Source: Delphinapterus leucas (Eukaryota > Chordata > Mammalia > Artiodactyla > Monodontidae). From it: a stretch of DNA of 64,000 nt. The notes below the pieces were generated by a model. That model worked only from the letters and a program-made list of their open reading frames with translations, was not told the origin of the DNA and searched no databases. The position numbers and the translations under genes were made by a program. The stretch lies in assembly GCF_002288925.2 (NCBI RefSeq), contig NW_022098076.1, positions 77,146,009 through 77,210,008 on the forward strand, in the 5' to 3' direction. Shown piece by piece: positions 46,061 to 59,137 of the stretch (its first letter is position 1; every line of letters starts with the position of its first letter).

Positions 46061-47351
46061 TTATTAGCCTTGGCTCGCCTTTCTTTCGCCCTCTTCCACC
46101 TCGAGCCTATCAAAATCCTATGGTTTCTGCCTGCAAAATGTCTCCCATCAGCCCACTTCTCTCTATATGATGGAGTCCATATGACTTCTCTCTTTCATGA
46201 TGACTACTGCAGTAATCATCTAACGAGTCTTTTGCTTCCATTCTTGTCACCCAATAAGCTTGGGAGTGAGCTTTCTAAAGGTCAAAATTGATCACTTTAC
46301 TCTCTTGCTGTTCATAAAAATTTTCCAAAATACAAAAATAAAAAAATTTAAAAAGATGGTGGTGCATGGTACTCATACACTCATCACCTAGGCTGAACAG
46401 TTATTGATTATTTTGCCATCTTTGCTTCTTTTTAGTACTTAAAAGTAAACAATAGACATTATAGTTACCTTCCAAAAGTTTCAATATGCATTTCCAAGAA
46501 ATAAGGGTATTTTCCCATATAACCTAAATGCCATTATGATGCCTAATGAAATTTACGATAATTCCCGAATATCATTTAATGCTCAGTTCGTATTCAAATG
46601 TCTCAAATTGTTTCCAAAAAAATGCCTTTTTTCAGCTGTTTTGTTCAAAGTAGCAGTCAATCAAAGACCACCATTGCATTTGGTTATGTTTCTTAATTCT
46701 CTTTAAATTAACATAAACAGTGCGTCCCCCCCCCCTCCCCATTTTTTGACATTTTCTTGTGGAAGATACCAGGTCAGGCTTTCTTTACAACTCCCTACCT
46801 TCAGGATTTGTGACTGTTTCCTCGTGATATGTTTTCCTGTATTTTCCCTGTATATATCCTGTATGTCCCCTGTATTTCCTGAAAAATAGAACTTAAGTCT
46901 TGACTGGATCAGGTAAAAAATTTTTTAAAACAAAAAATTTACAGGTGATGCTGTATGACTCCAATTGCATCATTTCAGGAAGTGTATAATGTCTGGCTGT
47001 CCCACTGTTAGTGATGCTATAATTGATCACTGGTTTAAGGTAGAGACAGCCAGATCTCTGTCATAAAGTAGTTCCCCAGCAACTTTTCACCTAGTGGTGT
47101 TGCCATTCATTGATGATCTTTGACTAAAATGGTGATTTTCTAGTTCTATCACTCCTTTAACATTTGTTAGCTGATATTATTTCATAAAGAAGAGCATTCT
47201 CTCATCAACTGCACTTAGTTATATCCTGAGATACAATTCCAATTGGAAAGGTAGCATACATTCTTAGTTTCTTCTCTTTAACTATTAATTTGCAGAGTGA
47301 TGAGTTGGTGTAATAGTTACCACCAAGAGTGGCAAGTAAGTTTTGTGTTTT

Positions 47352-47682
47352 TTTAAATACATTTATTTATTTATTTATTTTGGCTGCATCGGGTCTTCGT
47401 TGCTGTGCGCAGGCTTTCTCTAGTTGCGGCGAGCTGGGGAGCTACTCTTTGTTGTGGTGTGTGGGCTTCTCACTGAGGTGGCTTCTCTTGTTGTGGAGTA
47501 TGGACTCTAGGCAGCGGGCTTCAGTAGTTGTGGCTTGTGGGCTCTAGAGTGCAGGCTCAGTAGTTGTGGCACACGGGCTTAGTTGCTCTGCGGCATGTAG
47601 GATCTTCCCGGACCAGGGCTCGAACCCATGTCCCCTTCACTGGCAGGTGGATTCTTAACAACTGCGCCATCAGGGAAGTCCC
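47352..47682 (-). mobile_element. CHR-1-type SINE
   Basis: ATTT-rich tail, then ggctgcatcgggtcttcgtt, ending catcagggaagtccc. Flanked by taagtttt. Confidence 0.9.
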
Positions 47683-48449
47683 TAAGTTTTAAAAAATATT
47701 TGTTATGACTTTTTATCTTTGAGCATTACTATGGAAGTATGGATTTTTATATATTCAATATGTATCAGTCAATCACAGTAATATTCAAATTGTCCTAAGT
47801 AAGTAATTAAGTGAAAGTTCCTTTAAACTCATTCTTTTTTCCTTTTGAAACGTCCCATTAATCACTGAAAGCTCCCTTGCTTTCTATCATTCCAACATGT
47901 ACGAGGTTAATTTTTTTTATTCCTTGCCCTAGACATGGAAGCAGTCATTCCTCCAAAGAGACTTGGTAGCTTTTAGTAAGAACTGACTTTAGAGACCACA
48001 GTCTGGGTTCTAGGGGTGATAATGGCTACTGAGGTGATTGATGTTGCTTCTAGGTCCTTTCAGTGCACAGAGCTAGGATATTAAGATACCGTCACAAATA
48101 CACACACACACTGATATTTCCAATTAAAATTTAGCTGTGATTTTTACTGAATTCTTAATTCTATACTTGTATCTCTTTATTACACTGAAAAATTTGGTTT
48201 CCCATAACGTAACATAATCATTTATCGGTTTAATCCTACAATATGCATACAATAATTTACAAATGATAATATAGATATTACTCTACTAATAAAACAGTGA
48301 ATACACTTAAGACTTTGGGTAGTTTATTTTGTCCTTATAATCCCTAGGGATATACCATCAAAATATGGTGTTCTAAAGTCATTTGAAATAATTCTTTTGT
48401 TTGTGTAGTCATTTTTACTAATCTGATATATAATTTGGTTAGTTTGTTC

Positions 48450-50440
48450 ATTTTCAATATTAGAATTTGCTTTTATTTTTATATACTTTATTTTAGAATA
48501 TGTAAAATATTTACGCTGTTTAAAAATCAAACTTATATAATAAGATATACTCAGGAAAGTCTTCTCCTCACCTCCACAATTCCCCCTGCCATCTTTCTCA
48601 CTTCACCCCATTTATTTCCTTTTTAAAAAATTTGTAAATTTTGAAATATAAAAAACAGAAAAATGCATAGGACAAAAATGAACAGCTCAATAAATTATCA
48701 CAAAATGAACACCCATGTAACCCAGGTCAAGGAATTGAACATTTCCAGCACCCTAAAAGACTCATTGTGTCCCCCAACCATTTCCTCTGATGTGCTCAAG
48801 AAAACATGATTCTATAGTTAAACCAGCTATTTTCTTGTTGTTAGAATGAGAGTGTTTATCTTTTGAGTTTCCTACAACCCAGACAGAAGTGGAACTCCTG
48901 TTTGAAGGATAATTTTGCTAGTTATAGAATTCTAGGATGACAGTTATTTTCGTTCAGTATATTTAAGAAGTCATTTCTCTTTCTTCTGGCTTCTATTGTT
49001 GCTGTCTTGGACTTAATTATTAGACTAAATGGTGCTCCTTTGAAAATAACCCCTTCCTCCACCACATTCACAGCTGCTTTTAAGAATTTTTCCTTTGTCT
49101 TTGTTTTCCTGCAGTCTCGTCATATTTTCTGTCTTAGTTTTAGTTTTTTAATATTTTGCTTAAGATTTTTTGGTAATCTTGAATCAGTGGATCGATATCT
49201 TTCAACAGTTTTGGAAAATTTTCAGCCACAATCTTTTAAAATATTGCTTATGTCCTATTCTCTCTCTTCTCTTTCTGGGATTTCAATTAAAATGAATAGT
49301 GGACCTCCTCACTGAATCCTCTTGATTTCTTACCCTTTTTTCTGCATTTTCCACCATTTGCCTCTTTGTATTTTTTGGAGGGAAGGGCTAAGTTTCTTGT
49401 GACACATCTTCTGGTACACCAGTTCTCTTTCAGCTGTCTCTAATCTGTTATTAAACCTATTCAATTAGTTTAAAATCTTGGTTCTTACATTTTTAAGTTT
49501 TAGAATTTCTGTTTGATTCTTTTTCTTTTCAAAGAACCAGTTTTGAGTTTTATTGATTTCTCTTTATTATTTTCCTGTTTTCAATTTTATTGATTTCTCT
49601 CTAATTTTAATTGTTTTCTTCTGCTTGGTTCAAACTTAAATTGCTCTTCTTTCTCTAGTTTCCTAAAGTGTGAACTTATTTTATTGATTTTAGATCATTC
49701 TTATTTTCTAATGTATGCATTCATTGTATAAATTTCCTTCTAAGCACTGTTTTCACTTCATGCCACAAATTGTGATAAATTATATTTTATTTTTGTTTAT
49801 TTCAAAATACTTTAAAATTTCTCTTGAAATTTCTTCTTTGGCCCATGGATTGTTTAGAAAGGTGTTGTTTTCCAGATATGTGGAGATTTTCCAGCTATCT
49901 TTTTGTTATTGATTTCTAGTTTAATTCCATTGTGGTCTAAGAATGTATTCTGTATGATTTCTAGTCTTTTAAATTTGTTAAGGTGTGTTTTATGGTGGTC
50001 TATCTTGATGAATGTTCCATGTGAGCTTGAGAAGAATGTGCACTGTGCTGTTGTTGGGTGGTATATTCTAAATGTCAGTTAGATCAAATAGAATGATTGT
50101 TCTGCTCAGGTCATCTGTATCTTTCCTGAACTTCTGCTTGCTTGATTTATCAATTTCTGACAGAGGAGTGTTGAAGTCTCCAATTATACAAGTGAATTTT
50201 TCTGTTTTTCCTTTCAGTTCTATCAGTTTTTGCCTCATGTATTTTGACTTGTTTGATTCTTTTAAAAATCTTCCATATTACTTTCTGTGGTTTCTAGATC
50301 CTTGTCAAAAGTTACACTTTGGCTTTGATATGCTTGAACATAGTAAAGCACAGTTGTTTTGCTTTGCAATCATTGGATCACTATGGGTCTGTTTCTGTTA
50401 TCTATTGTGCAGACTATAGTATTTGAAAAATTTTTTGTAG
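48450..50440 (-). mobile_element. L1 LINE fragment(s)
   Basis: AT-rich. 49900-50250 reads as antisense L1 ORF2 sequence (attccattgtggtctaagaa, tgatgaatgttccatgtgag, tctccaattatacaagtga). Edges are approximate and more than one fragment may be present. Confidence 0.6.
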
Positions 50441-50843
50441 AAATAATTTAAGGTCTTAGAGGATTTTCATTTACTTCTGCAGGTGCCTAAAAGCACTAGC
50501 AATCTGATACAACCTTAATACAATTACAAGGACATGCTGCGATCTGAGCAAGGGTAGATTGACTTCCATTTTCCCCTTATTTCTAGAGTTAGCTTCTTGG
50601 TCCCAGACCAAAACAGAGAGCAGTTTACTCGAATTCTTCCTTTCACAGGCCTGGACACTGACATCTACTACTCTAGCTGCATAGGCTGTCTAAATCAGCT
50701 TTTTGTCTGCTTCTTAAAATGGAAAATTTCCCCAGTCCAAAGCAACTGTGAGCATTGGGTTTACCACCTCTGGATTCTGCTCCTTTCCTGCATCTTGACC
50801 TGAGTCAATTACTCCTCGCTCTTTCGCTAGCTCCTTGACGCTT

Positions 50844-51058
50844 TTTTTTTTTTTTTTTTTTTTTTTTCGGTACGCGGGCCTCTCACTGCTGTGGCCTCTC
50901 CCATTGCGGAGCACAGGCTCCGGACGCGCAGGCTCAGCGGCCATGGCTCACGGGCCCAGACGCTCCGCGGCATGTGGGATCTTCCCGGACCGGGGCACGA
51001 ACCCGTGTCCCCTGCATCAGCAGGCGGACTCTCAACCACTGCGCCACCAGGGAAGCCC
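50844..51058 (-). mobile_element. CHR-2-type SINE, young
   Basis: Near-consensus copy with an exact target duplication tccttgacgctttt on both sides and a long T-run. Confidence 0.95.
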
Positions 51059-51862
51059 TCCTTGACGCTTTTAAGAAGATTTTGGATACTTTTCCATCCA
51101 GCTTTTAAGGTATATTAGACACCATTTATTGTCCCATTTTGCATCCTCTTGGGTTGCCTTTTAATTCTAGCCATTACTGCAGCCACCAGCTAGATGCAGG
51201 TGTAATCTGATACCACCTGCCTCACCTGCACTGCAGATCTTTTGTTTTTGGCCTGGGTCCTCTCTGCTACCACAGCATTAGATATCCTTGGGACTCTGCT
51301 CAGACATTCTCATGCATGAAAAACCTGGATATATGAGGAAATTAACATCTTGTAGTGCAATCCTTTATCCAGTGGGGGATGGGCCCATAGGATAAATACT
51401 TTCCTTTTCTCTGTCTCAGAGGACAGTTCTGAGGTGCATTGTACATGATGCCTAAGAGAGTCCCCACAAGAACTTACCTCAGTTGCATACAACTCCTTAA
51501 TGCATCCTTCAATAGCTTTCCAAGCCCTCTGTTTCACCCTTCCCATTCTCTCACTCCTCATCTTGAAATTTAATCCCAATCTACATGACCCCCATGCAAG
51601 CCCTTACTTCAGGCTTTGATTTTGGGAGGAATCAGACTAAGACAAGCTGTCTTCCGCAGGCAGAGATAGTATGAATCATGTAGTGCACCGTTACCAGAAA
51701 CAGAAGTTGAGAAAAAAAAATTAGATCTAGGAGATATTGCAGGGTACTTAATATATTGATGAAAATAATCAGGCATGCAGGGGAAGAGAAATGATGTAGG
51801 AGAGAACTGCTGTTGTGATGTCCTTGAATAGGCTTTTGGCTTTAACCTTTAAGCGTACATCC

Positions 51863-52166
51863 AGGGACTTCCCTGGTGGCACAGTGGTTAAGAATCCACC
51901 TGCCAATTCAGGGGACACGGGTTTGAGCCGTGGTCCAGGAAGATCCCACATGTCGCAGAGCCACTAAGCCCATGCGCCACAACTACTGAGCCCACATGCC
52001 ACAACTACAGAAGCCTGCATGCCTAGAGCCCATGCTCCACAACAAGAGAAGCCACGGCAATGAGAAGCCTGCACACCACAATGAAGAGTAGCCCCCGCTC
52101 GCCACAACTAGAGAAAGCCCACACACAGCAACGAAGTCTCAATGCAGCCAAAAAAAAAAAAAAAAA
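51863..52166 (+). mobile_element. CHR-1-type SINE
   Basis: Starts gggacttccctggtggcaca and ends in an A-run. Flanked by tacatcc. Confidence 0.9.
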
Positions 52167-52273
52167 GACTACATCCGTTTTCCTTCCCCAACCAACGCTC
52201 CAGATGTCCCTGCTCCATGTGCAGCATCATTATTCACTAAGGCAAAACATCTCTAACAAAAACAAAAATCACC

Positions 52274-52690
52274 TGTATTAGTTCCCTAGGGCTGCTGTAA
52301 CAAAGTACCACAAACTGGGGAACTTAAACAATAGAAATGTATTGTCTCACAGTTCTGGAGGCTAGAAGTCTAAAATCAATGTGTTTTAAGGGTTTGTTCC
52401 TTCTTGGGCTAGAAGGAGCTGTTCCAGGCCTCTCTCTTTGGCTTGTTGGTGGCCATCTTCTCCCTGTATCTCTTCTTGTCATCTCCCCTCTATGCACGTC
52501 TGTCTCCAAATTTCCCCTTTTTTAAGGATACTAGTCATACTGGATTAGGGCCCACCCGAATGACCTCATCTTAAATTGACTAATTATATCTGTTAACACT
52601 CCTATTTCCAAATAAGGTCATGTTCTGAGGTACAGGAGATTAGGACTTCAACTTATGAATTTTGGGGGGGACAGGATTCAACCCCTAACA
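52274..52690 (-). mobile_element. Solitary MaLR-type LTR (MLT1/MST-like)
   Basis: About 417 bp from tgtattagttccctagggct to gggacaggattcaacccctaaca, the known mammalian MaLR LTR pattern in reverse orientation. No internal coding sequence is present; it is an old solo LTR. Confidence 0.7.
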
Positions 52691-53299
52691 CTTGCCAAGG
52701 CCTATTAATTCATCCTTCAAGATATCCTTCTTATATGTCCTCTTTCACTCAAGTTCAGGTCCTCGTGTGGCACACTGCACTATTTCAACAGTCTTTCTAG
52801 AATGTTGCCACTTTTCTCCTACTCCCTAACCCATCCTTCTACAGAAATGTGACATTGTTCTTCCTAAGCTCAGCTTTCATTGTGTCACTCCCTTGCTCAA
52901 CAGACCTTCAATGGCTTCCCATTTTCTATCAAATAATACGATCCAAATCATATAATCTGCCCTTCTACGATAAGAGCTAAACTTACCTTCCTTTTAAAAA
53001 TGCTCATCTTCTTCTCTCCATTTTCTGTCTTGGAAAGAAAGAGGGAATGAATGAGGGGGAAATGTGGGTGAGTAGCAGGGGTTGCCCAATTTAATGAGAA
53101 CTAGGTACAAACGAATATGACTGGTCTAGTGTTGGGTTTAGGTCCATTCCTGAACACAACGAATAGAGGGGGAGAGGGCAAAAACAGCAGGATGACCAAG
53201 AATCGGGGCCATCAAGAACTAGTCACTTAATTTCTCTGGGTTGCTTAAATGGATGAGATGTGTGGCCAAGTCCCAGTTCTTCAGAGAAACTAAATTTTG

Positions 53300-54750
53300 A
53301 TATCTGCCCACGTGCTTACACCTCTGATGTATGAGAGTATGAGTAGAGTACCGTGGGAAGTAGAAAGCTTTGCAAATAGGACATTCTGGTATTTGGCTGA
53401 GCTGAGCATGAGTGATCAGATTACTCCCTCCCTTGTAAGATTTTACGCTACCAGGAGCAAACTGGCAAGAGTCAGCAAAACATTTAATGTGTGTACACTT
53501 TGATTACAGCACTTCTATGTTGATTCTTGAGCGCACAAAGAGTGAGAGAGCCCTGGCAGGGGCTGTAATAGTGGAGGTGGGAGACCCTCATAAAACAGCA
53601 GGGTCCAGGCCTGTCTGACATGGAAGGATGGGCAACTAGACCACACAGCATAGCTGGATGTGTGTAAAGAAGGCTGCCATTCCAGCTGTGGTCCCATCCT
53701 CGCTTTCCTCACTTCAGGAATGGTCACTGGAAAGAAAACAAGACAGAAGCAGCCTCCGGCAGCAGTGAGGGGCTGTGCTCGCCTCACTGCAACCCTTGTT
53801 CTGGTCCCACCTCTCTCACTTTGAAGGCTGTGGCCAGGTCCAAACCCGATCCATCCTGCCTCAGGGCAAGTCACAGAGAGTTTGCATCAAAGTCACTTTA
53901 ATGATCCAGATTTCGGTCATCCTGGAACTTCCCCTGCAGAGGGCAATGGGGAGGGCACTGGGGCAAAGCAGCTTTGCATTAGGTCTCAATCAGCGACAAG
54001 GTTGTGGCCCACAGTGGGGGGTGACTCAAAGAAGCCCTAAAACCAGAAATAAAGGATTGGAACCGGTATGTGGAGAGGTGGCCCTTCCCTCACCTACTCT
54101 CCCGCAAATGCTTCAATAACACCCTGATTTGAGTCACCTCACAGTGACTCAACCCATCAACTGAGTGCCTGTCCCCTTTGCTCCCACACAGAATTCATAG
54201 ACTTCTCATCCGCTGATTTTCCCTTGGGCTCAGGCTGGAGAAGAACGGCAACACCTTGTTTGCTTTCATGAAGGCACGGCAGCAACCGGTCTCTCACAGG
54301 TGGGTCTGTCACTTAGCTCTGAGTGTGTGGACCCAGTGACCAACCTAAGCTTAGGAAGCTCAGCTACCATCTTATGGGAGTAGGAACTGGTTTCCTAGGA
54401 GAGCGTGAGAGGCTAGAAGCCCCCAGAGGTGCAGGCTGCCCCTGGATGGAGCACATGGTTAGCTGGAGGTGCCGGCTCCGCTGCCACCACCCCAGTCCAA
54501 GCCACTTCAGTCTCCCCTGGACCAGGATGATCGGCTCTTTACAGGACTCTCTGTTTTCACTCTCGCTTTTCTCACAATCCATCCCTGATACCGTTAGAGT
54601 GAGCTTTTAAAATCATATCACATTATTACATCCCCATCCTTAAAATTTCCTAGTTAACTTGCCACTACCCTTGGAATAAAATCCAAACTTTCACCATGAC
54701 CTGTGAGCCCCTGTGTGGTCGACCCCGAGCCTACATCTCCAACCTAATCT
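53300..54750. repeat. Segmental duplication copy A (RESP18 3' region)
   Basis: Alignable by eye with 60520-61960 in the same orientation. Shared blocks include the cagctgtggtcc stretch (53680 / 60860), aagaa.ccctaaaa (54030 / 61190), tgattttccctt and ggagaagaa.ggca (54210 / 61410), and ctggaggtgc (54460 / 61670). Both copies then enter L2 sequence at the same offset. Confidence 0.75.
53483..53488 (-). terminator. RESP18: Candidate RESP18 poly(A) signal ATTAAA
   Basis: The plus strand reads TTTAAT, so the minus strand reads ATTAAA, about 410 nt beyond the candidate stop. No AATAAA is seen nearer. Confidence 0.3.
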
Positions 54751-57700
54751 TCTGCCACTGACTTTCCCTCAGTCTTGCTATGGTATCCTTCTGTCAGGGC
54801 ATTTGTCATTGCGGTGCTCTCTTCCTGGGAGGCCCTTCCTTCATATCTTCCACTGGCTGCCACCTTCTTGTAATTTAGGTCTTAGTTCAAAAAAGGACTT
54901 TTGTCAATATGGAGGAGTCTGATGTTTGGGGCAGCACAACCCACACTGCAGTCCCTGAGAGGAAGGGCAGGGACTGTGTAGGGGAAAGGGCTGGGAATCA
55001 GGAGACCTGGGTCCAGTCTTAGCTCTGCCATGAACTTGCTATGCAGCCTTGAGTAAGTTGCTTGACCAGCCTGGGCCCCAATGTCTCATCTATAGATAGA
55101 TGGCAGTGCTAAATGGGTGTTTTCAATCTGGATTCCAAAGAGTTCAAGCATCCTAGGTAGATAACTCCGAGCCTTGCCTGGTTGACTTACCCAGGCCACA
55201 GAGTAGAGCAAGGTGGGGAAGAGGTGAATGTGAGGGCCTCTGGGCTACGTCTCCCATTCATCCAAAGGAGCTTTGCTATCACTTGCTATATACAAGGGAG
55301 TACATGGAGAAAAGGAGAACTTTTTACTTAACATTGAAAACTCTGCAGTTTTCTATGCCTTTGGAAATTCAGTGCCTGTGAATGATCCTATAGATCATTT
55401 CACCCGTAGAGACTCCCAGCACCTGCATCACACCCCCCAACCTTTCATATGGATGCCCACAAGTAGTCTGAGAGAGACAGGAAAATGCACCTTCTGTGTT
55501 CACACACCAATACACATTTCCCTCCTTCACACCTGCCTCCCTCATTTAAACATGTCCTTGGTGATTCCAACTTCCCTAGAAAAAGTGAGCCCCTCACCTT
55601 GACAGGGTTGGTCACCTCTCGTTTCAGGGCCTTCGAAACCACTTTGGAGGTAAAGCACTGATCCCTGTTCACCTTGACCACTGGGGCCTGTGAGGAGGGA
55701 AGCCAGGAGTCAAGAAGGAGGCAGAAAAGGGTGACAGGGCCCCAGAGGGAAAGAGATGGGACCTAAAGTCAGGGCTTTAAAAGTCTTGAGAAGACACATG
55801 AGTCTCACCTTGGGGAATAGGAGTCGAAGTTTCTCCCCTTGCTTGCTCCTACAAGAGATGGGGATGAGAAATGGGACCTAGGCTTGCGAGCACCTCCCTC
55901 GTCTCCCTTTGCAGGTGTCACTAGTGGTTCATGGAACTGTTTCCTGCAGATCCCAGACAGGACTTCTGAGTCATTCTCAGAGTGCTCCTGGCGGCTCTTA
56001 CCTGCAGTTTTAATGCCCGTTCCCTCCCTGTTCTCTCTGTCCACCAGACATCATGGACTGACCATAGGCTTCACACACCTCACCCCAGTGGTTTTGGTGG
56101 GAAAGGCTTCTTGCCGCATCCTCACACATGGATCCTGGGGGTGGGGTTTGCCAATGTGCCCCATCTTCTGTGTCATCACATCCTGGGCCATGTCATCCTT
56201 CCAGAACAAACCTGCAGGTTGAAAGGAGGTGGTGAATTAATACCTGGGACGCTCTGACTGGCCCACTCCAGAGACCAGAGTGAGGTCAGCACTCCCCTTC
56301 TCCCTCAAGCGGCCAAAGGATCACAATTTGTGGAGAGAATGAAATGAGATGGCATATAAAATTTGCTTAGCACAATGCCTGGCATATAATAAACATTCAG
56401 TTAGGATTAGGACTATACTCTTTTTGCTGACTCATTTGATGCTATTGTGAAAATTAAATGAGATTAGGGATGTACAGAGTGCTGAGAAAACTCTAAGGCA
56501 GTGATTCCCAAACTTTAGAGTACATCAGAATCTCCTGCAAGGCTTGTTAAAACACAGATGGCTGTTCCTCCCTCCTAGAGCTTCTGATTCAGGAGGTCTG
56601 GGGTGAAGGTCATGAATTAGCCTTTCCAGCAAGTCTCCTGGTGATGCTGATGCTACTGGTCTGGGGATGCACTTTGAGAACCACTACTTTAAGGCATTTT
56701 ACACATATTAGACATCAGTAGTGGTAGTAGTAACATGAACTCAAGCCAGATTTCCTATCTGATTCTTCTCCCATTCATGAAACTCTGCTCTAAGGAAGGG
56801 TCAGCCATCTGCCTTCAAGGGAGTCCCCACTCCCTTTCCTTCCTCTCTTCTATTTGTCATACAATTTGCTCTGCTCCCTACTCAGAGGCTTAGGGGTGTG
56901 TGTGTGTGTGTGTGTGTGTATTCTCCTGGATGAGGACTTAAGGATTCCTGGCTCTGGAAAAACTCAGATAGTGCCTGGAGTTGGGGCTAGTCCCAAGGAG
57001 TTAGATGCTGACCTCTTCCAGGGGCTTCTTCTAGAAGCCTCTGCTGGGCCCTTCCAGGGTGTTCAAGGGCTAACAGCCTGCCCTTCTACCTCCATCCCCA
57101 TTTTGGTCTCTCCCAACTCTCCATGAGGTAAGCATGACAGGAAAGTGTCAAGTAGAGACATTTGGGGCTGAAAGCCTGTTCTCAGATCAAAAAGCCCCTC
57201 ACTATACCCCTGTATCTGACCAAGCCTCAGCCTCTCTTCTCCAGCTCTTACTCACCTTGGGGCATAATCTGCTGGAGTACAACTTGCAACTGCTGGAAGA
57301 CTGGGGTGGTAAATCCTTGGAGGGTCCAGAGGTGCCCCACTCCCACTTGGCCCTGACCATCTAAGGACAAAATAGTGGTGTGAGAAAGGAGCTTGACCAG
57401 AAGCCTTCCAAATCCAAGCTGAAGGAAAGCAGCTTCCTTCCACTATCACCCCTGGGTTCAGTGGTCTCTGTCCCCCTCACCAGACCCCCACCTCCTTTCA
57501 AGTCCTCCTTTTCATTTTTCCTTCCCCCGTCACCATCTGCCCTGTTCCTCAGCCCCTGCACCTCATTCACCTTTGGTACCAACTTCCAGGTAAGAACCAA
57601 GCTCCACAGGCAGCCTGTGGAGGGTGAGTTAAAAAGAGACTCAGAAAGCTACACACATAGAATGGATAATCAGGTGAACAGGTAGGGCGTGGAGAGCAGG

Positions 57701-59137
57701 TGAACTGCATTCAGGGAAGGCTTTGAAGCCTGGAGGGGATTGGAGAGGACGCCTGGAATCCTTCGAGGAAGGAAATATTGGTATGTATAGGGTTTGAGTG
57801 TCTGGATCCTTGTCCTGAAAGCCACAGTTTGCCCGACTGTGCAAAAGGGAAGGACGGGGATGGAGATAATTCCTAATGCTATACACACTTGCCTCATTCC
57901 AGGTAAATGGGGTAGGGTTGGAGTCTGGGATTTTTGTTTGTTTCTTTGTTTGTTTTCCTATAGTGGAACTACCATGAGTCATCATGAAAAGGGAATTCTC
58001 TTCCCCAGTCAAATGGACCCTAATATCATTTCCCTGGCTTTAGGAAGGAGCAGAACCTAATATTGAGAAGGAAAATAGCTTCTGGAAGGAGAGAGCTTCT
58101 CTGAGGCAGCGCTCCCAGAACTGATAGAAAAGTGGTGACCCAGACACCCTCAGTCAGACCCACAGGGCACCTGGCGCTGTCCGTGGTGCTGAGCGGTGGC
58201 CAAAGCTTGGCATGGAGGCGGCTCTGGGCAGTAAAGAGAGCGAGTCATCCCCACAAGTCTTGCCGGTCCTCTCCCACCCCACGCGTCCCGCCCCCCGCCC
58301 CCAGGTCACCTCCTACAGTTTTTCGCGAGTCCTCTGCATTGGCCTCTAAACCCAAGAATCGGGCAAGGAGAGTTGGCATCAGGCTAGGAGTCTGCGCCGT
58401 CTGCCCCAAGCGCAGGGCGCTGGAATCCTCGAGTCTGCGCAGTCGGTCTCTGGCTGCTCACACGTGTCAGCGATGGTCTACCCGGTTGGCGCAGAGTGAA
58501 GGGGGAGGAAGAGGATGGATCCTTTCCCCCTCCATCCTTTTTTACCCCATCCTAGCCTTCCCGTTCTTACCGGAAATTGGATCGCAAACGCCAGGCTCTA
58601 GGGGCTTATAAAGAAGCCTTGGGTCATCCCTCGGCCCAGCCTTCTCTCCGGAGCCCGATACCCGCGGCCCCTGCTCCTACTGTGCAGAGATCCTGGTCCC
58701 CTGACTATCCCTGAGCCATGGGCATCTCTTCCCTGGCCCCTCAGCGCGTCTTGGTTCTCTTGCGGCTGCCCAGGCCGGTTCTACTTCCCGCTGGCCCTGT
58801 GTGTTTCAGTCCTTCTCCCGAATCCCCAATCTTCCCGAGTCCGCTTCTCTTAAGTCCGTACCCCATACACCGAGCCCCACGCCAGGCCTGCGCCTCTTTC
58901 TGCGCAGTTTTCTCTTCTCACCCCTCAAACAGATTCCTTTCCTCCTAAGTTCCTAACCTTGAGGCCCCCGGACCCACTTCTCTCAGAATCGCTCTCTGGC
59001 CCTGCCCGCACCCCCCAGGTGTCCTCCTGACCGTGATCACTAACGTCGCGGCCGCTCCCTGGGCGGCTCTTCAGCAGCAGGAAGCAGAGGAGCCGCCAGA
59101 GCCCCCGGAAGCCCCCAGGCCCCAGCGGGCGCCGCAT
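53898..59137 (-). CDS. RESP18: RESP18, four confident coding exons plus candidate 3' exons
   Basis: A neuroendocrine secretory-pathway protein, paralogous to the PTPRN N-terminal domain. Confident exons: 59032-59137 (MRRPLGPGG..., signal peptide [17 protein letters not shown]), 57256-57360 ([16 protein letters not shown]...QIMPQ), 56084-56211 ([17 protein letters not shown]...) and 55598-55687 ([19 protein letters not shown]...NPVK). Phases are compatible and give 143 codons. Candidate continuation: 54190-54234 ([15 protein letters not shown]) and 53898-53933 ([11 protein letters not shown], stop), for a 169-aa total near the rodent length. The first three exons align with PTPRN exons 1, 3 and 4; the PTPRN exon 2 counterpart is a relic. 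Human RESP18 lies at this place and orientation. The 3' end is the weak part. Confidence 0.75.
54560..54910 (+). mobile_element. L2 fragment at the end of duplication copy A
   Basis: L2-like tail (gtgagcttttaaaatcatatcac..., ccttggaataaaatccaaac...). A matching L2 stretch follows copy B at about 61740-61960. Confidence 0.6.
55809..55848 (-). other. RESP18: Possible 40-nt cassette exon in RESP18
   Basis: Bounded by acceptor ctcttgtag and donor gtgagact. In one frame it reads [13 protein letters not shown], continuing openly into the next exon (APVVKVNRD...). With the canonical junctions its 40-nt length breaks phase with the upstream exon. It may be alternative, or the upstream junction may differ from my reading. 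Confidence 0.35.
56895..56920. repeat. (TG)n microsatellite
   Basis: A pure TG run of about 12-13 units in a RESP18 intron. Confidence 0.9.
57571..57614 (-). pseudogene. Relic of PTPRN exon-2 counterpart in RESP18 (44 nt)
   Basis: Aligns with PTPRN exon 43691-43741, including flanks: acceptor ...ccacag|GCTG and donor ...AG|gtgaatgagg against gtgagtgagg. It is 44 nt, not 51; a net 7-nt loss means inclusion shifts the RESP18 frame. Skipping keeps frame. The PTPRN counterpart encodes the Cys-rich [14 protein letters not shown] segment. Confidence 0.7.

Larger units (their letters stand above)
45740..53290. other. Intergenic interval between PTPRN and RESP18
   Basis: No gene seen. AT-rich, mostly old L1-like sequence, SINEs at 47.4, 50.8 and 51.9 kb, a solo LTR at 52.3 kb and L2-like sequence at about 52750-53010. 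Confidence 0.6.

Noticed and set aside
48450..50440. Possible intact L1 with coding capacity
   Set aside because: Only short open frames remain; the sequence is AT-rich and broken throughout.
53515..53874. Minus-strand 119-aa open frame with an apparent acceptor (tttctttccag) beyond the RESP18 candidate stop
   Set aside because: Possible 3' UTR or an alternative end, but its duplicated counterpart in copy B does not keep the frame, and no known RESP18 domain is visible.
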